Translations under genes and position numbers: made by a program
Assembly: GCA_036488815.1 (NCBI GenBank)
Contig: DASXGX010000083.1
Coordinates: forward strand, 8,038 to 72,037
Direction of reading: 5' to 3'
Length of the DNA: 64,000 bases
From: Roseiarcus sp036488815
Lineage (GTDB): Bacteria > Pseudomonadota > Alphaproteobacteria > Rhizobiales > Beijerinckiaceae
Notes under the pieces: model-generated
The model's database searches: none
What the model saw: the letters and a program-made list of their open reading frames with translations, nothing else
Told to the model about the DNA's origin: nothing
Part shown: piece after piece, positions 24,744 to 35,935 of the stretch
Layout: every line of letters begins with the position of its first letter
Position numbering within the stretch: position 1 is the stretch's first letter

Positions 24744-27331
24744 CCGCGATCGCCTCGCAGCCGGCGCGTCGCCCGGCGCAACGCCTGGCGTTCGTTACGC
24801 TGGCGCGCTTCGCATTGCGGGATCTCCGCGGCGGCCTTGCGGGTCTGCGCATCTTTCTCGTTTGCATCGCGCTGGGAGTCGCGGCGATCGTCGCGGTCAA
24901 TTCGTTGGCGCGCTCGCTCGACGACGGCCTTGCGCGCGACGGGCGCACGATCATCGGCGGCGATGCCTCCTTCTCGGTCATCCACCGCGAGCTTACTCCC
25001 GGCGAGCGCGCTTTCCTCGCCGCGCGCGGCGAACTCTCGACAATCGCGACATTGCGGGCGATGGCGCGCAATCAAGCGGGCGATGCGACGCTGGTCGAGG
25101 TCAAGGCGGTCGAAGACTCGTGGCCGCGATTGGGCCACGCGGAATTTTCGCCCGCGATGACGCCGGCGGCGGCGCTGGCGCGGCGCGGCGAACTCTACGG
25201 AGCGGCGGTCGAGCAACCGCTGCTCGATCGGCTCGGCCTCAAGATCGGCGACGTATTCACGATCGGCGCCGCCCGCTTCGAGATCCGGACGACGCTGCTC
25301 TCCGAGCCGGACAGGCTCGCCACCGGCATCGGCCTCGGCCCGCGCGCGCTCATTGCGCAGGATGCGCTGCGGGCCAGCGGCCTGATCCAGCCGGGCGCGC
25401 TGATCCGCTGGACGACCCGCGTCATCCTCGATCCGGGCGGCCCGCCGCCCAGCGGCGCGGCCGTCGACGGGCTGGTCGCCGAGGCAAAGGCGGCGTTTCC
25501 CGACGCCGGCTGGGAGGCGCGTACACGCGCCAACGTCTCACCGGACTTTTCGCGCGACCTCGAACGTTTCGGCGAATATCTCGCGCTGGTCGGCCTCATC
25601 TCGCTCGTCGTTGGCGGCGTCGGCGTCGCCAATGCGGCGCACGGCTTCGTCGAGCGCAAGCGCGCGACGCTCGCCATTCTCAAAGCGCTCGGCGCGAGCG
25701 GCGGCGCCGTGGTCGGCCTCGCCCTCGCGGAGTTCCTCGCCGTGGCGTTGATCGGCGTCGCGGCCGGTCTCGCGCTCGGCGCCGCGACGCCGTTCGCCGT
25801 CAACTGGCTCTTTTCCGCCGTTCTGCCGCTGCCGCTCGCCCCGGGGCTCTATCCGCGCGAGCTCGCGCTCGGCGCGCTCTACGGCCTGCTGACCGCCTTC
25901 ACTTTCGCCGTCGCGCCGCTCGGGCGCGCGCACGACCTGCCGGTCTCGCAATTGTTCCGAGCGCTCGTCGAAGGCGGCCCGGCGCGCCCTCGCCCACGTT
26001 ACTTCGCCGCAGCGGCGCTCGGCGCGGCCGCGCTCGGCGGAACGGCGATCGTCGCTAGTCCGCAGCGCATCGTCGCGATCGTCGTCGTCGTCGCGACGGC
26101 GCTCGCGCTTACGGCGCTGCGGCTGGTCGCCGCGGCGGCCATGACCATGGCGCGCCGCGCGCCGCGCGCACGCTCCGTCGTCTGGCGCATGGCGATCGCC
26201 AATCTCCACCGGCCAGGCGCCCTGACGCCCTCCGTCGTGCTGTCGCTCGGCCTCGGCCTTGCGGTGCTGGTCGCGCTGACGCTGGTCGATTCCAACCTTC
26301 GCGGACAATTGCAGCATACGACGCCGGGCGAGACGCCGACCTTCTATTTCCTCGACGTCCCCAAGGGCGACATCGACGCGTTTCGCCGCTTCCTCAATCT
26401 GGAGGCGCCGCAGGCCAAAGTCGTCGAAGCGCCGATGATGCGCGGCCGGATCGTCAAGATTGGCGACGTCTTGGCGGAGAACGTCAAGGCCAAGGACAGC
26501 GTCGCCTGGGTGCTGCAGGGCGATCGCGGCGTCACCTTCGCGACCACGCCTCCCGAAGGCTCGAACGTGGTCGCAGGCCACTGGTGGGACGCCGATTATC
26601 AAGGCCCGCCGCTGGTCTCGCTCGAAGCGGGCGTCGCCGAGGGGCTTGGGCTCAAAGTCGGCGACGCCGTCACCCTCAACGTGCTCGGCCGCAACGTCAC
26701 TGCGACGATCGCCAATCTGCGCCGCGTGAATTGGCGCACCTTCGCCATTAACTTCGTGTTCGTCTTTTCGCCCAACACGTTCAAGGGCGCGCCTTATACC
26801 GAGCTCGTCACGGCGGCGCTGCCGCCCGACGCAGGCCCTGGCGTCGAAAACGCGGTGATGAAGGACTGCGCGCGCGAATTTCCCGCCGTTTCTGCGGTGC
26901 GCGTCAAGGACGCGCTCGGCGCGATCGAGGCGTTGACCGCCAAGCTCGCGCTGGCGATCCGCTCGGCCTCGGGCATCGCGCTCGCCTCCTCGGTGCTGGT
27001 GCTGGCGGGCGCGCTCGCGGCCAGCCAGCGCGCGCGCATCGTCGATGCGGTGATCCTGAAGATCCTCGGCGCGACGCGCCGCAGGCTCGTTGCGACCTTT
27101 CTGCTCGAATATGTGCTGCTTGGGACCGCGACGGCGGCTTTCGGCGTCGCCGCCGGCGCCGCGGCGGCTTATGTCATCGTGGTCGACGTGATGGGCTTCG
27201 ACTTCACTTTCGCCGTCGGCCCCTCGCTGGCCGCCGCCTTCGCCGGCCTCGCGCTTACCGTCGCGCTCGGTATGATCGGCGCATGGCGCATCCTCGGACA
27301 GAAGCCGGCGGTCTTCCTGCGGGAGCTTTAA
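24740..27331 (+). CDS. ybbP: FtsX-family ABC permease, YbbP-like
   Basis: 863 residues. ATG 24740 overlaps the ATPase stop (translational coupling); an earlier frame start would lie inside ybbA. There is an N-terminal TM (about 35-58), a large periplasmic domain, TM clusters near 280-410, a second periplasmic domain and a final TM trio near 745-860. Two FtsX domains are visible (LGGVGVANAAHGFVERKRATLAILKALGA-like motif and AASQRARIVDAVILKILGAT). The YbbAP pair is thought to handle hydrophobic compounds or help esterases such as TesA; that role is from other bacteria. Confidence 0.92.
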   Translation: MTAIASQPARRPAQRLAFVTLARFALRDLRGGLAGLRIFLVCIALGVAAIVAVNSLARSLDDGLARDGRTIIGGDASFSVIHRELTPGERAFLAARGELSTIATLRAMARNQAGDATLVEVKAVEDSWPRLGHAEFSPAMTPAAALARRGELYGAAVEQPLLDRLGLKIGDVFTIGAARFEIRTTLLSEPDRLATGIGLGPRALIAQDALRASGLIQPGALIRWTTRVILDPGGPPPSGAAVDGLVAEAKAAFPDAGWEARTRANVSPDFSRDLERFGEYLALVGLISLVVGGVGVANAAHGFVERKRATLAILKALGASGGAVVGLALAEFLAVALIGVAAGLALGAATPFAVNWLFSAVLPLPLAPGLYPRELALGALYGLLTAFTFAVAPLGRAHDLPVSQLFRALVEGGPARPRPRYFAAAALGAAALGGTAIVASPQRIVAIVVVVATALALTALRLVAAAAMTMARRAPRARSVVWRMAIANLHRPGALTPSVVLSLGLGLAVLVALTLVDSNLRGQLQHTTPGETPTFYFLDVPKGDIDAFRRFLNLEAPQAKVVEAPMMRGRIVKIGDVLAENVKAKDSVAWVLQGDRGVTFATTPPEGSNVVAGHWWDADYQGPPLVSLEAGVAEGLGLKVGDAVTLNVLGRNVTATIANLRRVNWRTFAINFVFVFSPNTFKGAPYTELVTAALPPDAGPGVENAVMKDCAREFPAVSAVRVKDALGAIEALTAKLALAIRSASGIALASSVLVLAGALAASQRARIVDAVILKILGATRRRLVATFLLEYVLLGTATAAFGVAAGAAAAYVIVVDVMGFDFTFAVGPSLAAAFAGLALTVALGMIGAWRILGQKPAVFLREL

Positions 27332-27448
27332 AACTTTCTCGGCGCACCGTTGTCGTGGCCGGGAAGGCGCTTCATGCCCTGTCCTGTGCCGGGCATCCAC
27401 GCCGAGTCGCCGCGTCCAACGTGGGAGAGTTGGCGCCGCGGCGCCGCC

Positions 27449-27478
27449 TGGATGACCGGGACAAGCCCGGCCAGGACG
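27449..27478. repeat. GGCCGGGCTTGTCCCGGCC-type dispersed palindrome
   Basis: A slightly diverged copy of the dispersed palindrome that also occurs at 32794-32826, 37373-37404, 37651-37684, about 61578-61612 and 63952-63985. It sits in the 294-base gap between ybbP and the anti-sigma gene. Nearby bases 27366-27410 and 27525-27570 hold related 'cctgtcctgtgccgggcatccac' sequence twice, a second repeat type. Confidence 0.7.
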
Positions 27479-27625
27479 TCGAAGTTCCCGGGAAGGAACC
27501 TTCCCGAAGGCCACGTTTCATGCCCTGTCCTGTGCAGTCCTGTGCCGGGCATCCACCCCGAGCCGACGCGGCCAACGACGGGAGCTCGGCGCCGCATGGA
27601 TGGCTTGGACAAGCGACCGCGCTGC

Positions 27626-28423
27626 TCACGGCTTCGCCGGCGGCGGCTCTTCGCGTTCGGCGGCGGCGGCGCGGCGAAACGCCGCGGCGAAAGCCTCGAC
27701 CTCGGCGGGCGGCAGATCGGAGACCGCGACATAGCGTCGGCCGCGGTCGCTCCATTCGAGCACCGCATAGCCGTCGCGCGTCGTGGCGCGTGGCGCGCTC
27801 GTGATCCCGTCTGATTCCTGGATTTCGCTCAAGGCGATCTGATGTTCGCGCCGCTGGTAGACGAGCGTTGGAACGGGCGTTGAGCCGACCACGTCGACTC
27901 GGCCGCCGACCAGCGGGAAGCCGTCGGCCTTGAGATCGAGCACCGTCGTCGCGGCAGGCAACTTGGCGGCGAACCACGGCTTGACGGTATGCCGGTCCGA
28001 GGAGGCGACATCGACGGGTTGGCCGACGAGCCGACCGCGCACGTAGCCGGCGACGAGCGCGCGCTCGATCGGATCGTCGCTCGGCCTCGCGAGGAAGCCA
28101 GCTCCGCCGGCGCCGAGAACGACCCCGAGCAGAAGCGAGGCGGCGAGCGCGCTATATTGCGGAGTCAAGCGCCATGCCGGGCGCGCAGGCTTCAGCGGCT
28201 CCGCGACCTCCGCCATGGCAAGCACCCGCCCGCGCAAGGCGTCGGACGCTCTGGGTCGCGGCGCGCGCTTGGCGATCGCCTCGCGCAGCGCGACGAGCCG
28301 GGCGTGTTCCGCGGCGAACGCCGGATCCGCCGCCAGCCGCGCTTCGAATTCGATCATCGCCGCCGCGTCGAGTTCGCCGTCGACGGCCGCCTGGAGCAAG
28401 AGATCGTCGCGCCGATCGCTCAT
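27626..28423 (-). CDS. Anti-sigma factor
   Basis: 265 residues. The N-terminal anti-sigma segment (DDLLLQAAVDGELDAAAMIEFEARLAADP) has the acidic Asp-Gly-Glu helix of RsiW/ChrR-type factors but lacks the HxxxCxxC zinc motif. One TM lies at about 90-112 (YSALAASLLLGVVLG). The periplasmic part ends in a domain with VLEWSDRGRRYVAVSDL. Its ATG overlaps the sigma stop by four bases, so the pair is translationally coupled. It should hold the ECF factor inactive at the membrane. Last gene of a four-gene unit. Confidence 0.9.
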   Translation of the reverse strand: MSDRRDDLLLQAAVDGELDAAAMIEFEARLAADPAFAAEHARLVALREAIAKRAPRPRASDALRGRVLAMAEVAEPLKPARPAWRLTPQYSALAASLLLGVVLGAGGAGFLARPSDDPIERALVAGYVRGRLVGQPVDVASSDRHTVKPWFAAKLPAATTVLDLKADGFPLVGGRVDVVGSTPVPTLVYQRREHQIALSEIQESDGITSAPRATTRDGYAVLEWSDRGRRYVAVSDLPPAEVEAFAAAFRRAAAAEREEPPPAKP

Positions 28424-28950
28424 CGCGCCGCTCCGAGGCTCGCGACAAGGACGGCGCGCCCGCGCGCCAGCCGCGACATCACAGTGCCGATCGGCGCGCC
28501 GATCGCCGCCGCGATCTCTCGATAGCTCAACCCATTGATGTCGCGCATCACGACAACCTCGCGAAAAAGATGCGGCAGCGCGCCGATCGCCGCTTCGAGC
28601 GCCTTCTCGTCCGCCGCCGCGATGAGCGCCGCTTCCGGATCGGGCGCATCCGGCGCGTTCTTGGCGGCCGCCGCCTCGAGCGCGCCGGCGTCGTCAGTCA
28701 GAATGACGCCCTTAGGACGGTTCTTGGCGAGCCAAGTGAACGCCGCATTGCGCACGATCGCCAGCAGCCAAGGCTTGGCGCGCTCGACGGGGGCGCCGTC
28801 GAGCGCGCCAAGGGCGCGAATGCAGGCCTCCTGCACTACGTCCTCGGCGTCCGTCGCGCTGCCGGTGAGCCAGCGGGCGAGCCCATAGGCGTCGTCGAGA
28901 TGCGGCGCGACCACAGCGGCGAAACGCCTTCTGGCCAGTTCGCTCGTCAC
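28420..28950 (-). CDS. ECF RNA polymerase sigma factor
   Basis: 176 residues. Region 2 (AYGLARWLTGSATDAEDVVQEACIRAL, about 21-47) and region 4 (LFREVVVMRDINGLSYREIAAAIGAPIGTVMSRLARGR, about 127-165) are clear, with no region 1 or 3. The start is GTG at 28950, eight bases after GGGAG. It lies between the cupredoxin and anti-sigma genes. ECF factors usually drive their own operon; a candidate element is described at 30274-30311. Confidence 0.94.
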   Translation of the reverse strand: MTSELARRRFAAVVAPHLDDAYGLARWLTGSATDAEDVVQEACIRALGALDGAPVERAKPWLLAIVRNAAFTWLAKNRPKGVILTDDAGALEAAAAKNAPDAPDPEAALIAAADEKALEAAIGALPHLFREVVVMRDINGLSYREIAAAIGAPIGTVMSRLARGRAVLVASLGAAR

Positions 28951-28970
28951 GGCGCGCTCCCGAGTGGGCC

Positions 28971-29282
28971 TTATGGCGCGACGATGATCTTGCCCTTCAT
29001 ATGCGGATGAAGGCCACAGAAATAACTGTACTCGCCCGGCTTGTCGAAGGTGATGCTGAAGCGGTCGTTGGTGTCGAGCGCCTTTGAGCGATATTTGCCG
29101 TCGACCGCGACGACGAGATGGGGAATGTCGTCGTGGTTTTCGAACGTCACCGTCGCCCCAGGTTTGACGGTCAGCTCAGCGGGGGTGAAGGCGAAATTGT
29201 CGATGCCGACTTTCGCCTCGTCTCCGGCCGCGGCGCCCGCGAGCACGACGAGAGCGGCGGCCGCGAGGGATCGCATGATCAT
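28971..29282 (-). CDS. Periplasmic cupredoxin (plastocyanin/amicyanin-like)
   Basis: 103 residues. Signal peptide of about 20 residues. Type-1 copper ligands are visible: His55 in DDIPH and the C-terminal CxxHxxM loop (Cys89, His92, Met95 in FCGLHPHM). The mature domain of about 83 residues is near the smallest for a cupredoxin. It should carry single electrons or sense copper/redox state in the periplasm. It lies 9 bases after the metallophosphoesterase gene and 20 before the sigma gene, so it may be linked to the signal that frees the sigma factor. Confidence 0.93.
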   Translation of the reverse strand: MIMRSLAAAALVVLAGAAAGDEAKVGIDNFAFTPAELTVKPGATVTFENHDDIPHLVVAVDGKYRSKALDTNDRFSITFDKPGEYSYFCGLHPHMKGKIIVAP

Positions 29283-29291
29283 GGCGTAACC

Positions 29292-30218
29292 TCACGACTC
29301 GAGGGCGATGTCGGTGACGGCGAGATCGGCGCCGCCCGGGCGATAGACGACGGTCCTGACGCCGAGCAGCTTTCGTAGCTCTCCCGCTGGCACGACCATC
29401 GGCCCGGGGGCCGGGGCAGTCCCCGGCGCAGGCTGCGGAAAGGCGGTGGAACGGGCGGTGTGAAAGCTCACATTGCCCTCCACCTTCTGCATCAGCTGAT
29501 GGATGTGGCCGTTGAGCACGGTGACCGAGCCGAACCGCGCCAGCAGCGCCAGCGCTTGCGCGGAATCCTCCGTCCCCCATCCCCAGGCGGGCGCAATCGT
29601 CCAGAGCGGGATATGGGCGAAGACGACGATCGGCGTCGAGGCGCTGCGGCCGGCGAGATCGGCCGCGAGCCAAGCGAGCTGCTCGGCGCCGAGATTGCCC
29701 ATGCCGCCGGCCTTGAGGTCGACGACGTTGACGAGGCCGATGAAATGGACGCCGGCCTGATCGAAGGCGTACCACCCCGCCCCTTTGGCGGTCTTGCCGT
29801 AACGGTCGAGATAGGCCCTGCCCTGCCCCTCGTCGATGATGTCGTGCTCCCCTGGGACATAGTGAACGTCGAGCTTCGCCTGACCGATCACCTGATCGGC
29901 GTCGTCGAATTGCTTGGCCTTCGAGAGATGGGAGATGTCCCCGGTATGGATCATGAAGGCCGGCTTGCCGGGCGCGGCGGCGATCTTGCCGATCGCCTCC
30001 TCGAGCGTGGCGAGCGCGTTCGGGTTGGCCGCCTTGTCGAAGCCGACGTGGCTGTCGGAGATCTGGATGAAGCTGAAGCCCTCTGCCTCGGCCGCCTGCG
30101 CCGAGCCGAGCAGGGTCGATTTCGGGACGCCGCCAGCGAGCGTCCAGAGCACGCCTGTCCCGGCCCAGATCATGCATTCGAGCGCCTGCCGGCGGTCCAC
30201 ATTGTCATGCCGCGTCAT
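29292..30218 (-). CDS. Tat-exported metallophosphoesterase
   Basis: 308 residues. ATG 30218 follows GAGGAGAGG; upstream frame sequence is Arg-rich and improbable. The N-terminus has a twin-arginine-like DRRQALECM motif and a hydrophobic stretch ending AQAAEA. Calcineurin-type motifs: QISDSHVG (DxH), HTGDISH (GD), PGEHDI (GNHD variant with Glu), FAHIPLW (H) and LNGHIHQ (GHxH). Periplasmic phosphodiesterase or phosphatase; the substrate is unknown. It opens the operon with cupredoxin, ECF sigma and anti-sigma. Confidence 0.9.
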   Translation of the reverse strand: MTRHDNVDRRQALECMIWAGTGVLWTLAGGVPKSTLLGSAQAAEAEGFSFIQISDSHVGFDKAANPNALATLEEAIGKIAAAPGKPAFMIHTGDISHLSKAKQFDDADQVIGQAKLDVHYVPGEHDIIDEGQGRAYLDRYGKTAKGAGWYAFDQAGVHFIGLVNVVDLKAGGMGNLGAEQLAWLAADLAGRSASTPIVVFAHIPLWTIAPAWGWGTEDSAQALALLARFGSVTVLNGHIHQLMQKVEGNVSFHTARSTAFPQPAPGTAPAPGPMVVPAGELRKLLGVRTVVYRPGGADLAVTDIALES

Positions 30219-30582
30219 TTTTCCTCTCCTCGTCGCCCAGCCAATCGAACGAGGAGACTCGCGCGCGCCGCCGCTTATTCCCGAACGGGAAGGATTTCCC
30301 ACGGGCGGGAAGCGCCGCTCGCGCCTATTTGACCTTCGCGACGAAGCGGCCGCCGACGCATGGAAAGGCCGTGTCCATCCCCCTCCGCGCCGCGACAAAA
30401 CGACCCGCCCCGGCCGTAATTTTTATCCATGTCGCGAGAAAGCCTTCTTTGACGTTCTTCAATAAAAATTCGGAGTCTACCCCGTTCACTTGGCAATTGT
30501 GCCACGCGCGCTTAAATGACGAATGGGACAGTTGGGGCCGGCGCCGGGCATTTCCGGCCGGGCTGCTGTCGATGGGAAAGCG
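30219..30582. other. Intergenic region between metallophosphoesterase and ftsH
   Basis: A 364-base divergent control region. Apart from the TTCCC/GGGAA repeats near 30274-30311 it holds an AT-richer stretch (about 30419-30520) that should contain the ftsH promoter. An 85-codon frame at 30329-30586 overlaps the ftsH start, has no family features and is not called. Confidence 0.6.
30274..30311 (-). promoter_or_regulatory. Candidate ECF promoter/operator: clustered TTCCC/GGGAA inverted repeats
   Basis: Upstream of the metallophosphoesterase ATG are TTCCCG-AA-CGGGAA (30278-30291) and, right after, TTTCCC...CGGGAA (30296-30311). Read toward the operon, GGGAATAAG (30282-30274) resembles a GGGAA-type ECF -35 element. 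I cannot place a -10 with confidence. Confidence 0.35.
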
Positions 30583-32505
<1,923 letters not shown>

Positions 32506-32511
32506 GTATGC

Positions 32512-32545
32512 AAACGGGCGACCTTCGGGTCGCCCGTTTTGTTTC
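32512..32545 (+). terminator. Rho-independent terminator of ftsH
   Basis: Perfect 12-base arms (32512-32523 and 32528-32539) around a UUCG tetraloop, followed by TTTGTTT. The stem begins seven bases after the ftsH stop. Textbook intrinsic terminator. Confidence 0.95.
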
Positions 32546-33137
32546 GCCTCCGTTGTCGCGGACGCCGGGCGCAACGACCAGACGGATGGCCGGGGGCAAG
32601 CCCTCGCCGTGACGAGAAAGAAAAGGACCGCTGTCTTCGCCGGGCTTGTCCCGCCATCCAGGCGGCTCCGCTTGCTCAATCGGCTCTCCGACGAGGCAAT
32701 CTGAGGCGTTCAACTGGTCACAGAGGTCACGCCATTCGGCGGTCCGCGCATGACATAACATCGACGGACCCGCGACCCACGGGGCGCGGTGCGGCGTGGA
32801 TGGCCGGGACAAGCCCGGCCAGGACGGGCGACGGGGCATCCGCCTCGACTTCCGTTCCTACACGTCCGTTCGCGGGCCTAGGAGCGCGGCGGACAGCGAA
32901 CTGCGCGAATTGCGGGCATTATCATCGTAGTCGCGTTTAGGCCCCATCAACTAACGCTCACGAAGGGCGGGGATATTCCAGCACAAATTTCGGGGAATTA
33001 CCGCATCGAACAGATCGCCTTAACACATCCTGCCTACGCATGATCGGGTGACGCTCAGGGTTTGTCTGCCCCGGGCCTGCTTCGCGGCATGACGCCACGC
33101 TCTCTGCGGCGAATGCTTCTCGAGGGGATCTTGCGCG
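32546..33137. other. Repeat-bearing intergenic region
   Basis: About 590 bases without a convincing gene. A diverged dispersed palindrome occurs at about 32639-32665 and a good copy (ATGGCCGGGACAAGCCCGGCC core) at 32794-32826. The rest, up to the GGEF/EAL gene, shows no recognisable RNA or protein feature. Confidence 0.6.
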
Positions 33138-35270
33138 ATGATGGCGGTTCTTGCCTGCGTGACGCAGCAGCACAGTCTCCGGCTGGTCCTCGTCGCTGCG
33201 GTCGTATGCGTCGCAGGATCGTGGGCCGTCGTTCGGCTGTTTCACCGGGCGCACGAGACGAGGGGCGTCCAACGCCTCGGGTGGCTCTTTCTCGCCGCGC
33301 TGGGCGCTGGCGCGGCGATCTGGTGCACCCATTTTATCGCGGTTCTCGGCTACGACCCCGGCGTTCCTGTTGACGTCGACCCAATCCTGACGGTCGCCTC
33401 GTTGCTGATTGCGATGGTCGGTTCGGCGCTCGGCTTTCTTGTCGCCATAGCCCTGTCTGGCCGATGCGCCGCGGCGACCGGCGGCGCAATCGTCGGACTG
33501 GCGATCTCGGCTATGCACTATACGGGCATGCTGGCCTATCGCGTGGCCGGCATTGTGTCGTGGAGCTCCAGCACCCTCTTGGCATCGATCGTTCTCGCCG
33601 TTTTGTTTTCGGGGCTGGCTCTCCACCTTGCGGTTCGCCGCGGCTCGTCGCGCGCCCTCCATCTCGCGACCGGCGCGCTGGTCGTCTCGATCGTCAGCTT
33701 GCATTTCACCGGCATGGCCGCCTTTCACGTCGCGGCTGCCGCCGTCACGGGAGATTTCTCGAATCCGGCGGCGTTGCATGCGCTCGCCCTGGCAGTGGCC
33801 GGCGTCGCGTTGATTATCGTCGGCGCAGGCGTTTCGAGCTACGTCATCGACGGCGAGGTCCGTGAGCAGAACTACTCGGAGCTGCGCAAGCTCGCGTTAT
33901 TGGACCCCCTCACCAGCCTTCCGAATCGTACGGAATTCAATATGCGTCTCGACTTTGAGCTCAAGCTCGCCGCCGAGAGCGGGGCCAAGGTCGCTTTGAT
34001 CGGGATTGATCTCAACCGGTTCAAGGAGATCAACGACACCAGAGGGCACAGCGTCGGCGACGAGGTCCTGAAGACGCTCAGCCAGCGCCTCGCCGGCTTG
34101 CTGCAGGCCGGGGAGTTTGTCGCCCGCGTCGGCGGCGACGAGTTCACGGCGATCAAGCGCCTCGACGAACGCGCGAATCTCGACGACTTCCTCTCGCGCC
34201 TCGAAGCCGCGCTGGCGACGCCGGCGCTCATCGAAGATTTCGAGCTGACCGCGGGCGGAAGCATCGGCGTCGCGATCTATCCAGACGATGCGACGTCCAA
34301 AGAAGCGCTGATCGGCAACGCGGATCTCGCAATGTACCGCGCCAAGGCCAGCGTGGCGCTAACGACCTGCTTCTACGAGTCCTCGATGGACGAGGCCGCT
34401 CGCGCCCGGCGCGGTCTGGCCAGGGACTTGCGCGACGCGATCAAGCACAACCAGCTCGAGGTCTACTATCAAGTCCAGACTTCGATCACGACCGGCGAGA
34501 TCTGCGGTTACGAGGCCCTGCTCCGCTGGAATCACCCGGTGGGCGGTTTCATTCCCCCCTCGGACTTCATCCCGCTGGCGGAAGAGAACGGCCTCATCCT
34601 GTCGATCGGGGAATGGGTGCTGAACACAGCCTGCTGCGAAGTGGCGCACTGGGATCCGCCCTACAAGGTCGCCATCAATCTCTCGCCGCTCCAATTGGCG
34701 CAGCCCGATCTGCCGCGCCTGGTTCTGGAGGCGCTCGCGAAATCGGGCTTGTCGCCGAAGCGTTTGGAGCTGGAGCTCACCGAGTCCGCGATCTTCGAGG
34801 ATCGCGAGCGTTCGCTCACCGCGCTGCGGCAAATCAGGGCGCTCGGCGTCAGCATCGCGCTCGACGACTTCGGCACCGGCTATTCCTCGCTCGACATCCT
34901 CCGCTCATTCGCCTTCGACAAAATCAAGCTCGATCGCTCCTTCATGCAGCAAGTCGACTCTTCACCGCAGTCGATGGCGATCGTCCGCGCCGTATTGGCG
35001 CTCGGAAAGAGCCTCGAGGTGACTGTCCTGGCCGAAGGGATCGAGACGCAGGAACAGCTCAACCTCCTGGCGCAAGAAGGATGCGACGAAGCCCAAGGCT
35101 ATTTTTTCGGCCGACCCGCTCCGTTGCATAGGATTCTCGAGAGCGGCGAGATCACCCTTGGCGAAACGGCTCATAAGGCCCGTGGCGATTCCGCGCCGCC
35201 GGCAAGAAGGGAAAACACCGATCGAGATGGCGAGACGTTTGTCCCCGGCGCACGATCTCAGGCGCGTTGA
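33138..35270 (+). CDS. MHYT-GGDEF-EAL cyclic-di-GMP enzyme
   Basis: 710 residues; GAGGGGAT precedes the ATG. The N-terminal MHYT sensor (about 1-245) has seven TMs with the repeated metal motif: WCTHFIAVLGY, SAMHYTGMLAY and SLHFTGMAAF. The GGDEF domain (about 255-425) keeps the active RVGGDEF at about 329-335. The EAL domain (about 440-690) keeps YEALLRW (459-461 for EAL), DDFGTGYSS and the C-terminal metal residues (LAEGIET). Both synthesis and breakdown of c-di-GMP are therefore possible; which dominates cannot be read. MHYT is thought to bind copper and sense O2, CO or NO. Neighbours give no pathway hint. Confidence 0.95.
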   Translation: MMAVLACVTQQHSLRLVLVAAVVCVAGSWAVVRLFHRAHETRGVQRLGWLFLAALGAGAAIWCTHFIAVLGYDPGVPVDVDPILTVASLLIAMVGSALGFLVAIALSGRCAAATGGAIVGLAISAMHYTGMLAYRVAGIVSWSSSTLLASIVLAVLFSGLALHLAVRRGSSRALHLATGALVVSIVSLHFTGMAAFHVAAAAVTGDFSNPAALHALALAVAGVALIIVGAGVSSYVIDGEVREQNYSELRKLALLDPLTSLPNRTEFNMRLDFELKLAAESGAKVALIGIDLNRFKEINDTRGHSVGDEVLKTLSQRLAGLLQAGEFVARVGGDEFTAIKRLDERANLDDFLSRLEAALATPALIEDFELTAGGSIGVAIYPDDATSKEALIGNADLAMYRAKASVALTTCFYESSMDEAARARRGLARDLRDAIKHNQLEVYYQVQTSITTGEICGYEALLRWNHPVGGFIPPSDFIPLAEENGLILSIGEWVLNTACCEVAHWDPPYKVAINLSPLQLAQPDLPRLVLEALAKSGLSPKRLELELTESAIFEDRERSLTALRQIRALGVSIALDDFGTGYSSLDILRSFAFDKIKLDRSFMQQVDSSPQSMAIVRAVLALGKSLEVTVLAEGIETQEQLNLLAQEGCDEAQGYFFGRPAPLHRILESGEITLGETAHKARGDSAPPARRENTDRDGETFVPGARSQAR

Positions 35271-35287
35271 TCGGTCGGACTCCCGCC

Positions 35288-35935
35288 TCAACTCCCCTTC
35301 AACGCGTCGACCACCTTGAGCGCGTCGTCGGCCGCCCAATCGAGCGGGCCGGCGACGACGCCGAGTTCGCAGCCGTCCTTGTCGATCAAGAGGCTCGTCG
35401 GCAGGCCGAGCGCCTTGCCGGCGAGGCGCAGGGTCTCGAAGGCGTCGCCCGACGGATCGGCGTAGCGGGTCAGCGACTTGACGCCGATCTGGTCGAGGAA
35501 GGCCTTGGGACGATCGAGCCGCGCGGTGTCGACGTTCACCGCCACGACTTCGAAGTCGGGCGATCCGGCCTTCGCCTGCAAGCGGTCCAGCGCCGGCATT
35601 TCGGCGCGGCACGGCACGCACCAAGTCGCCCAGAGATTGAGGACGAGCGCTTTGCCGCGGAAATCGTCGAGCGTCAGCTTGCGCCCGTCAGCCCCGTTGA
35701 AGCTCACCGGCGTCGCCCGCTTTGGGTTCTTGTCGACCCCGAGCGCGGCGATCTCGCCATGCGCGAGCGGCGCGAGGCGGGCGCTGCGCTCGGCCGAAGC
35801 GGCCGGGCAATTCCCCGCGACCTTGCCGGGGCCCGGCGCTTTCCCGTATAGGACGGCCGCCGCCGCCAACGCGGCCAGAGCGACGGCGCCGCCCCCAATT
35901 TTGAGCCGGCGGCTCCGCTTGTCGTTTTCCCTCAT
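35288..35935 (-). CDS. tlpA: TlpA-like periplasmic thiol-disulfide oxidoreductase
   Basis: 215 residues. One N-terminal TM (about 12-31) anchors a thioredoxin fold with LNLWATWCVPCRAEMP (Cys106, Cys109) and the cis-Pro in GLPTSLLIDKDG. TlpA reduces periplasmic cysteines, for instance in cytochrome oxidase and copper-chaperone maturation. Start chosen at ATG 35935, as upstream frame runs into argH on the other strand. Only 21 bases separate it from the divergent argH start, an arrangement that recurs in Rhizobiales. Confidence 0.92.
   Translation of the reverse strand: MRENDKRSRRLKIGGGAVALAALAAAAVLYGKAPGPGKVAGNCPAASAERSARLAPLAHGEIAALGVDKNPKRATPVSFNGADGRKLTLDDFRGKALVLNLWATWCVPCRAEMPALDRLQAKAGSPDFEVVAVNVDTARLDRPKAFLDQIGVKSLTRYADPSGDAFETLRLAGKALGLPTSLLIDKDGCELGVVAGPLDWAADDALKVVDALKGS

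Noticed and set aside
25538..27514. A 658-codon minus-strand frame opposite ybbP
   Set aside because: Shadow of the permease gene, of Arg/Asp/Glu-rich low-complexity composition.
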